Origin: Sweltsa coloradensis
Taxonomy: Eukaryota > Arthropoda > Insecta > Plecoptera > Chloroperlidae
Assembly (NCBI GenBank): GCA_024449915.1
Contig: JAMZAV010000295.1
Coordinates: 186,001 to 250,000, forward strand
Direction: 5' to 3'
DNA length: 64,000 nt
A program made the translations under genes and the position numbers. The notes below the pieces were generated by a model. It did no database searches and had not been told where the DNA came from. It was given only the letters and a program-made list of their open reading frames with translations. Every line of letters begins with the position of its first letter. The stretch's first letter is position 1. This document shows positions 57,511-64,000 of this stretch, one piece after another.

Positions 57511-57660
57511 TGCCTTATATATATATATATATATTGTTTAAACTTGGCTTTATAGTAGGCGACTATGACGCTGTTATGTTAGTACTTTAGACAGAAATTA
57601 AAAAAGTGACTACACCTGTCTAAAGTACTACATATATATATATATGTTTTGTCTTAAGCT
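57511..57660. repeat. TA tracts with a tRNA-less derivative of the 58.6-kb hairpin
   Basis: TTTAAACTTGGCTTTAT..GTAGGCGACTATG.. and AGTACTTTAGACAGAAATTA match 58602-58680. After GTGACTACACC it jumps directly to TGTCTAAAGTACT, lacking the tRNA-like core and about half of the right arm. Flanked by TA microsatellites. Confidence 0.75.
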
Positions 57661-57789
57661 TTCGTGATCCATGGTTAATGTTTTAAGTATCTTTACGGTA
57701 AATAATCACGCACAGTATTATAGAAAATAACTTCTAATCCCAACGTTTCAGAAAAACTATGTTTCCATTTTCAATTGAAGGGTAAAACA

Positions 57790-57992
57790 AAAATTCAATA
57801 AAACAACAACAGCATTATAAAAATAAACAAATAGAAACAAAAAACACACTACCTTGCAAACATAGAAAATTACAAAGATCCAATTGCAGCCACAAAGACA
57901 AGATTCATTTGGAGGGTTGGGGCGTCTACGAGATTCCGTGTGGAGACTGTTCGCAGACATATGTTGGACAAACTGGTCGAAATATTTACATT
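57790..57992 (+). pseudogene. Penelope-like element, GIY-YIG endonuclease remnant
   Basis: The plus-strand frame contains CSHKDKIHLEGWGVYEIPCG followed by DCSQTYVGQTGRNIY. G-V-Y-x-I-P-C-x-x-C ... Y-V-G-x-T-G-R is the zinc-ligand plus GIY-YIG start typical of Penelope endonucleases, where the second motif is Y(I/V)G. It stops soon after and no reverse transcriptase is present. Only this piece survives. Confidence 0.7.
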
Positions 57993-58080
57993 TAATTACA
58001 TTTAAAAAAATAGCACTTTCAATTCCATTCATTATTATATGATATATATATGTTGACGAATACTTTCGAGGCTGGACATT

Positions 58081-58590
58081 ATGTTAACTTATTTTTAGAA
58101 ATAAAAGTGTTTTTCGGTTTACGGGCACTCCTTTAGTTTAATTGCTACTCAACGTTTCGGAACTCAGATTAGAGTTCCTTTTTCATTCAAGAGATTAAAT
58201 TACAAACTGAAATTAAAAACAATAACAAAATCCATCACACCAACAAAAAAGAAAATAGCCAAAGCAGGCCAACAATAATAAATAGAAAGAATTTAGAAAG
58301 ATAATACATAAGTGCTTACAGTTTATTTTAGGCCGGATGGTTCATAAACTCTAAGCACTTAAATGTGTTATCTTTATAAATTCTTTCTTTTTATTTTTGT
58401 TGGCCTGCTTTTGTTATTTTCTTTTTTGTTAGTGTGTTTGATTTTGTAATTGTTTTTAATTTCAGTTTGTAATTTAATCTCTTGAATGAAAAAGGAACTC
58501 CAATCTGAGTTCCGAAACGTTGAGTAGCAATTAAACTCAAGGAGTGGCGTAAACCGAAAAACACTCTTATTTCTAAAAATAAGTTAACAT
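58081..58590. repeat. 510-bp hairpin with 250-bp arms
   Basis: The arms begin ATGTTAACTTATTTTTAGAA and mirror each other to a centre near 58335 (AAGTGCTTA/TAAGCACTT). They contain CAACGTTTCGGAACTCAGAT and its complement, that is a GGAACTC/GAGTTCC stem followed by GAAACGTTGAG. It is part of the insertion block in the TA tract of unit 2 and lies 90 bp from the Penelope remnant. Confidence 0.85.
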
Positions 58591-58601
58591 ATATATATAT
58601 G

Positions 58602-58795
58602 ATGTTTAAACTTGGCTTTATTGTAGGCGACTATGACGCTGTTATGTTAGTACTTTAGACAGAAATTAAAAAAGTGACTACACCGGGGTTTGAACCCGGG
58701 ACCTTAGCTTACCGGGCTATGCTCTTACCAACTGAGCTATGCGGCCACCAATTTAAAACTGTCTAAATTTTAATTTCTGTCTAAAGTACTAATAT
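58602..58795 (-). repeat. tRNA-like sequence inside a 23-bp inverted repeat
   Basis: 58649-58671 and 58768-58790 are perfect inverted repeats (AGTACTTTAGACAGAAATTA..). On the minus strand the core reads GGCCGCA, TAGCTCAGTTGGTAAGAGCA, an anticodon-like loop CCGGTAA, T arm CCGGG-TTCAAAC-CCCGG and TGTAGTC. It is a tRNA-like fold with a weaker acceptor and two bases missing in the variable region. Position 33 is C. Not a standard tRNA gene. Confidence 0.65.
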
Positions 58796-58814
58796 ATATA
58801 TATGGATTGTTGTA

Positions 58815-58912
58815 GGTTTTCGCGGCCCGTCATAGGATAAAATCAAGGATCTTGGGTAATCTGTGTATTTTCGACGCGGTTTTACCCAAGATCCTTGTTT
58901 TTATCATATATA
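58815..58912. repeat. Hairpin with CGCGGCCCG signature
   Basis: TTTTCGCGGCCCGTCAT (the inverted CGGGCCGCGAAA signature) is followed by AAAATCAAGGATCTTGGGTA and its inverted copy TTACCCAAGATCCTTGTTTT around a short loop. Then TA and TTA microsatellites run to 58975. Confidence 0.7.
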
Positions 58913-59300
58913 TATATTATTATTATTATTATTATTGTTATTATTGTATATATATATATATATATATATATTTTAAATTGTAAACCAGTTAACTTACTTT
59001 TCATGTCTCTTTGAAGTGATCAGAACCACTTGATTTTCAACGAATTCTTTCAATTTGTGTCAATAGTTCTCTAAAAAGACAACCTTATATATCATTTTAC
59101 ACTTGTTACGCAGTGGCAATGGTCAAGATAATAATAATCTATAACGCTATTCGCGATTTGAATGAGATACTATCGATAAGTAAATGACTCTCAAAACGTA
59201 TTGTTTGTTGATTGGGTTTTTTTAATGGACGCCGTCGATCAAGGTTATCAAACGTGATTGCCAAGACGTTATTTGAAACTTTTTTAAAAGTAAGTGATTA

Positions 59301-59537
59301 TATCAATCATAGAGGTGATAACAGTGTATTAACCTTCTTATATTCTACACCAAATCATATCTATGAAGCAACGAGCAGAAAACCTGGAAGACCTACAAAA
59401 ATCACCAGCCATTTTGAAATTAGAGTTTTTTGGTCGAAAAAGTTTCCTTCGTACATATTGTTAAATGAATCTTCTTTTTTTTAAAAAAATAAACAAAATA
59501 TTAGACACATTTTCTTGATTTCATTAGTAGGGAAATA
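59301..59537. other. Unit 2 body
   Basis: Aligned with 54673-54840 in its first half. No gene. Confidence 0.5.
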
Positions 59538-59618
59538 CTCCCGTCTCGGTAGCTTAGGAGTAAAGCACCCTACCGGCAATTGGGAGACCCGGGTTCGATA
59601 CCCGGCTAAGAGGGAGTT
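59538..59618 (+). repeat. Third tRNA-like hairpin
   Basis: ACTCCC and GGGAGT extend the acceptor stem. The core has a D arm GCTT..AAGC, anticodon-like loop CCGGCAA (C at position 33), T arm CCGGG-TTCGATA-CCCGG and an acceptor with two mismatches. Flanks CATTTTCTTGATTTCATTAG and TTTTCTGGATTGATTTCC resemble 44366-44440, which lacks the core. Confidence 0.6.
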
Positions 59619-60498
59619 TTTTATTTTCTGGATTGATTTCCATATAACATTTATACACTTTTCTATGCCGATACAAGGCGGGTGACAGGCCTAGGTGTAA
59701 TAATTTTCAAAATTATACTTTTCCCATATATAGGCTATCCAAATGTAGCATTTGACACAGGATCTTTGTTTAACGTAAACGTGACGTGACACTTTGTGAA
59801 AAAAATTGACAGACTCCGTTCTTTGAGCTTCTCGATTATTTCAGGCACAGCTGCTATTCAAGTATATGTGCCTCCTCGTTTGTGGTATATTATACATTTT
59901 TAGATTTAAGAGGCATAACTATTGACAGTTGACATTACAGACGACAATATCATTACGCTCTATAACATATCTCCCGCAAAAATTCTCTTCTTATAGATAT
60001 ATTAATTAGATGCTATTTATACCAGATTCGCCTGTGTGTGGAAAATATTGAGAAAAAACTTTCAGTCGGGATGATTTGAATCATTGTTAGAGAAGAAATG
60101 CATTTCTTTTACTTCCGAATTAAACTAATTATAGGTAAATACATGCAATTATTTTCCTAACATATTATCGATTCCTCATTTGAAAATTTGTTTTTTAACT
60201 AATAAATAAATAAATAGATGCTAAATAATTATTATAGGCGTATTCCAAAACCAAACTTTTTATTTTATGTTGGTTGGTTTGAAGTTTTGTTACATGGCAG
60301 ATAAGAGATAATATGTAATTTAAAATACGCATAATTAACCATTGCGTTGTTATCAATATCGAATTGGCACATACAAATGTATTAAATAAAATGCATTAAA
60401 ATTACCTCCGTAGATTGCAACATCTTTGCATTTAACATGTTTTTTGGATGAAAATTGGTGATCAAAAAGAAAGTGGTCTGGGATGTATGTGGAATTTT
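59619..60498. other. End of unit 2 and intergenic DNA
   Basis: 59901-60030 is the unit 2 terminus, aligned with 55272-55396. AATAATTTTCAAAATTATAC at 59699 recurs at 60801. No gene. Confidence 0.5.
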
Positions 60499-60900
60499 TT
60501 AAACTAGGGAGCTAAGCGACTGTCTTACAACGGAAGTCAAAACGGTACAAGATCTGTTTTGTCAGTGATTGAGTGAGTGAGTGAGTGAGTGAATGAGTGA
60601 GTTCGCTCCAGAACGACCGAGCCGCTGATCAGATTGCGCTGAAAACAACTGACATCCGCGGGAACAATTTTGAATTTGGTGTTAACTAACAGTACGATTT
60701 ATTTCACAATAAACAATAAATTTAAACTAGGCTTAGAATGTCACATCTAATTATCGAGAATGTTTTTTTCAAAAAAAAGGCGGGGAAGACCTGGGCAAAT
60801 AATTTTCAAAATTATACTTTTCCTATATGGGTAATAACGACGTGTAAAATGTACCCTGATTCAACAGACTCAAGATTGTATGCGTTCTAGATTGTTTTAA
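60499..60900 (+). mobile_element. Helitron-like family D, 5' part
   Basis: Begins TTAAACTAGGGAGCTAAGCG, followed by a GAGT microsatellite (60563-60602) and the GCCGCTGATCAGATTGCGCT block of D. It loses similarity before a 3' end. Confidence 0.55.
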
Positions 60901-60991
60901 TCGGTGTATGTTTATTTCACTGTTTAGTCGCAGCTGAGTGGACTGTATGCAAGCCGTTTTTTAAACTGACGACAAAAAGTCATATGACAAG

Positions 60992-61758
60992 CTAGGAAAC
61001 CTAAGTCCCGCCGCGTTGTTGGATGAGCGTAATTGTGCTTGAGCTGCCTGTGTTATGCAAATTTTCTGTTTTCTGTGGAAAAATCTTTTACAAAAGTTAA
61101 ATTTTTTTTAAAAAAAATTAAAATTAAAATTTAAAATTTAAATTAAAATTAAAAAAAAATTTTAAATTTTTTTTAATTTTTTAATTGTTAAAAAAATCGA
61201 AAATTGCGTTTTTTTATAAAAAATAATTTCTCGTTGCGCTCAAATTTTACACTAATATATAAATTCAAAAAATTAAAGGTTCTCGAAAAAATCATTAAAA
61301 TCGGAAAAAGAGGTAGGTTTTTATATTCAAAAAATTTGTTTAAAAAAAAAAAAAAACCGAAAAATTTGATTTTTATGATAAATATGTTTTAATTGCGCTA
61401 AAATTTCACAAGTATATTTTAATTCATAAAAAAAAGGTTCTGGCAAAAATCATTAAAATGGGATAAAGCTGTAGGTGTTTAATCAAAGAAATTTTTAAAA
61501 AATCAAAAAAAAAAAAATCGTAAAATTGCGTTTTTCATGAAAAAATAATTTTCCGATTGCGCTCAAAAACGTGGAGTTCTAATTTCAAGTTTTTAAAAGG
61601 CCCCCAAAAAATTTCACCCAAACCGGAGTATGGGTTTAGCCGGAATCGTGCGGACAAACAGACAAAAATACAAAAGAAAAAAGAAAAAAAAACATTCCGG
61701 ATTTTTTTCTCCAGTGTAGTAGAATGGAATCTTCGCTTCGATCGCTACGCTCATCCAA
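60992..61758 (-). mobile_element. Helitron-like family B, complete copy B3
   Basis: 767 bp on the minus strand. 5' TTGGATGAGCGTAGCGATCG, 3' TACGCTCATCCAACAACGCG, GCGGGACTTAGG, TTTCCTAG. The final stem is damaged and the next base is C. The interior is the same as B1, with a purine/T-rich stretch at 61090-61200. Confidence 0.8.
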
Positions 61759-62544
61759 CAACTACTCGCATTTATCTTCTACAATATAATATATTGAAAC
61801 AGGAATTTCATGAAAATACTATATTATTGTGAAAATCGTTCTTTCATTTTCAGATATTTGTACCATATGAAATACCAAATGACAATTTCTATAATTTAAA
61901 TCAAATAAGTATGTAACATTTATGTTTGATAAACCGTTTTTTTTTGACAAGTTTACATTGATATTATGCCAGTTGAATACACACATAAAAGACATAAAGT
62001 TGGGGTATTTTTGGCGTTACAAACGATAAGAGGGGTTTAAAAGCGTTTCTATAAGGCTATTTGATTTTACATTTTCTTACATATTTTATATAGATTGTAT
62101 ACCATATTATTTAAATCACAGGTAAATAACATATGATTAATCAATATATTGTTTGTTTGATGAACACAGTGTAAATGTGCAATTATCTGACATTATTTCA
62201 ATTAGCTAAACAATTACATGATTTCAATTAGTTTGTGTAATACTAGTTACATGGTAACTATATTGATTGTTGTTCTAGTCTTAAATTTGTCAACATATCC
62301 CTTTCCATAAAAAAAATCACGTTTGAGATTGATACTTGATAAAAAATAAACCAGTAAATAACAAATCACGAAGATACATTTGTTTGATCGTAAGTTACTA
62401 TAGTCACACATTCTGGTGTTTTCATCTAAAATAAATTCAATCATCATCTATAAAATATTGGAGATATACTTACACCCACAGTGTTCAAACGCACATAAAT
62501 ATTATATTCTTTTGCTTTAAAGTAATTGCACATAGTGTTAATCA
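61759..62544. other. Intergenic, nothing recognised
   Basis: AT-rich; no supported gene. Confidence 0.35.
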
Positions 62545-62820
62545 TGGTGGTATATATCCTCTGGGTCGTCGTCGGGGAACCCCTTCCCTTTGACTACCTC
62601 CCCGACGGCGACGACAAAGACAACACGGACGGATGATGACACAGACGGAGACGACCACGACGTGGGGGAACCCCTGCCCTCCCCATATGCTTTTGGCTGG
62701 TTCTGACCAGCACAGGCCTGTCCACCCCTTGTCCCCCCGCGTCATCCCTTACGTCCCTCCCTTCGTCTCGATTAGCCAAGTTGCATAAATATGAGACGTA
62801 AAGCAATATCCAATAATAAT
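62545..62820 (+). repeat. 3' end of retroposon family I (copy 2)
   Basis: The inverted counterpart of 11-285: GTCGTCGTCGGGGAACCCCT, CTTCGTCTCGATTAGCCAAG, TTGCATAAATATGAGACGT and an AATAAT tail. No coding part is attached. Confidence 0.6.
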
Positions 62821-63122
62821 AATGCACGCAGTTCAGACGGACGCCGCCAGGATCGCGACGTGTCAGGTGGTAGTCACGTGACAAGAAAGTCGATAAAGAA
62901 GTTTTTCCAAACTTCTTTATCGACTCTAATACCTCGAGAGATGGCGGTGTGTATACACTTTATTGAAGGCCGTGCATTCAGATCCGTAGGCGGAACATTC
63001 GAATTTCCGAATTCGAGCCGTCTGATTGGTCCCCAAGGCCGCCATCTTGTAAGTTCTACGTCACGTGACTACCACCTGACACGTCGCGCATTCTGTCGGC
63101 GACTGTCTGCACTGCGTGCATT
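62821..63122. mobile_element. GC-rich TIR element with internal hairpin
   Basis: 302 bp with 60-bp inverted termini starting AATGCACGCAGT and including GACGTGTCAGGTGGTAGTCA. Inside, GTCGATAAAGAAGTTT and AAACTTCTTTATCGAC form a tight 16-bp hairpin at 62888-62923. GATGGCGG words occur in both orientations. No clear target duplication. Confidence 0.75.
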
Positions 63123-63245
63123 AAGCGACCACAAAATTCGGTAGTCGGATAGGGCCTAGATGGATGACAGTGGACGGTGTACTTTCTTGCCGACTGCCGC
63201 AGCGGCCACCGTCGCAACCACCCAAGGCGGCCTATGATCGTAATG

Positions 63246-63318
63246 CCGTGTTGGCCGGATGGTAACGGGCTAGACTTTAATTCGGAGGTTCGACGGTTCA
63301 AATCTCGGTTGGGGTGAT
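63246..63318 (+). repeat. tRNA-like SINE head
   Basis: A-box-like TGGCCGGATGGTAACGGGC and B-box GGTTCAAATCTC, about 35 nt apart. The acceptor stem is weak. Confidence 0.5.
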
Positions 63319-63384
63319 TCTTTTTTACATTCTATTCTTATGTCTTTCTGTTAAAAAAAACAGAATAATAACCATAACAATTAA

Positions 63385-63775
63385 TGAAACTCCTTTTCGG
63401 GGGAAAATCCTTCATATTTTAAATAGAAACTTAAAAGGTTTTGTAGTTTTTTTGGGGTAATGAATGGCAAATGTTGTACAAATAAATGCAAATAATAATA
63501 ATAAATAATAAAAAAAAATGATAAATCTCCTTTTCGGATGAACTTCTTTATAATTTAAATAGAAATGTTAAAGGTTTTGTAGGTTTTTTGGTTTTATGAA
63601 TGGCAAAAATAATAGTTATTATAACTTATTTTCGAGTGAAAGACCTTTTATTTTAAATAGAAACGTTAAAGGTTTTGCAGGTTTCTTTTGTTTATGGATG
63701 ACGACAATTAATAAAACTCCGTATAAAGTCCTTCATATTTCATAGAAACGTTAAAGGTTTTGTAGTTTTTTTTAA
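63385..63775. repeat. Four irregular tandem copies
   Basis: A block like AAATAGAAACGTTAAAGGTT + TTGTAGG recurs at about 63420, 63557, 63655 and 63740, preceded each time by CTTTTCGG/CCTTTTA-like sequence. Spacing shrinks from about 135 to 85 bp. Function unknown. Confidence 0.7.
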
Positions 63776-64000
63776 CGTCCGCTATAATGTAGGCTATATT
63801 TACCTAATATAATTAATGAAATCATAATAATATTAATTCCTTATTGAATTGCACAGCAAACAAGTTACTTTGTTAAAACATGGACTTTTAATAGTAACTG
63901 GTAAATCCATGGTTAAACCACGCCCCTAGCCGCGTGACGCGCCAACTACCTTTATCGACCCCAAGTGTAATCCATCAAGGCCTAAGTCGACACTACAAAA
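63776..64000. other. Right edge, no gene seen
   Basis: Unassigned; the window ends here. Confidence 0.3.

Larger units (their letters stand above)
55397..60030. repeat. Tandem segmental duplication, unit 2
   Basis: Begins AACTTTGACTGGATACATTG directly after the end of unit 1 and ends about GCTATTTATACCAGA. It carries CBM14 gene 2. Relative to unit 1 it lacks A2-A5, the 49-kb foldback and the SINE E. It has its own insertion block of about 915 bp in a TA tract (58050-58965) and a tRNA-like hairpin at 59538-59618. Confidence 0.85.

Overview
The window is a gene-poor, AT-rich stretch of an animal nuclear genome. The evidence is a spliced chitin-binding gene family, an F-box/LRR gene, tRNA- and 5S-derived SINEs, many classes of DNA transposon debris, and no operons, bacterial ribosome sites or CRISPR. 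The multi-domain peritrophin-A (CBM14) proteins point to an invertebrate. An arthropod is my best guess and a mollusc cannot be excluded; this is inference only.

Genes. Three loci are convincing. (1) An intact single-exon F-box/leucine-rich-repeat gene lies on the minus strand at 6749-7960, with a decayed relative lacking the F-box at about 35438-36300. (2, 3) Two paralogous secreted CBM14 genes lie on the minus strand, with main exons at 47326-48308 and 55611-56632. Each encodes four six-cysteine chitin-binding domains, and each main exon starts at a phase-1 splice acceptor; I could not find their first exons. The genes sit in two directly adjacent tandem copies of a segment (unit 1 about 47125-55396, unit 2 about 55397-60030). 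The units have since been reshaped by different transposon insertions, so each serves as the empty-site control for the other. At 14144 there is a good candidate recursive splice site (ratchet point) with a 57-nt downstream exon, suggesting that part of the left half may lie in a long plus-strand intron.

Repeats. Most of the rest is mobile DNA. The dominant group is a set of non-autonomous, Helitron-like families (called A, B, C, D and G here). They share one 3' architecture: the 5' terminus repeated in inverted form, then an AACGC/GCGTT hairpin, then CTAG, usually followed by a host T. At 51682-54672 one A copy holds three further A copies in opposite orientation. All three empty sites, and the outer element's own empty site in the paralogous duplicate, can be read off the sequence; none shows a target duplication. 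Other elements include a hAT MITE with a perfect 8-bp target duplication (42316-42831), a TTA-flanked PIF/Harbinger-like MITE (39921-40265), a TTAA-flanked element (39039-39675), several unclassified terminal-inverted-repeat elements, two tRNA-derived SINE families (E and F), a 5S-rRNA-derived SINE split by a 627-bp foldback, a Penelope GIY-YIG remnant and LINE reverse-transcriptase tails.

Most unusual. Between 43.2 and 44.3 kb and again at 57.5-59.6 kb, hairpins sit beside (TAA)n or (TA)n tracts. Three have a tRNA cloverleaf at the tip of an inverted repeat, the best on a perfect 37-bp stem, and all three have C where decoding tRNAs have U33. Others carry a stem-GAAAC core resembling a degenerate hammerhead ribozyme, next to a shared CGGGYCGCGAAA signature. 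These hairpins and the Helitron-like superfamily are the best candidates for something undescribed.
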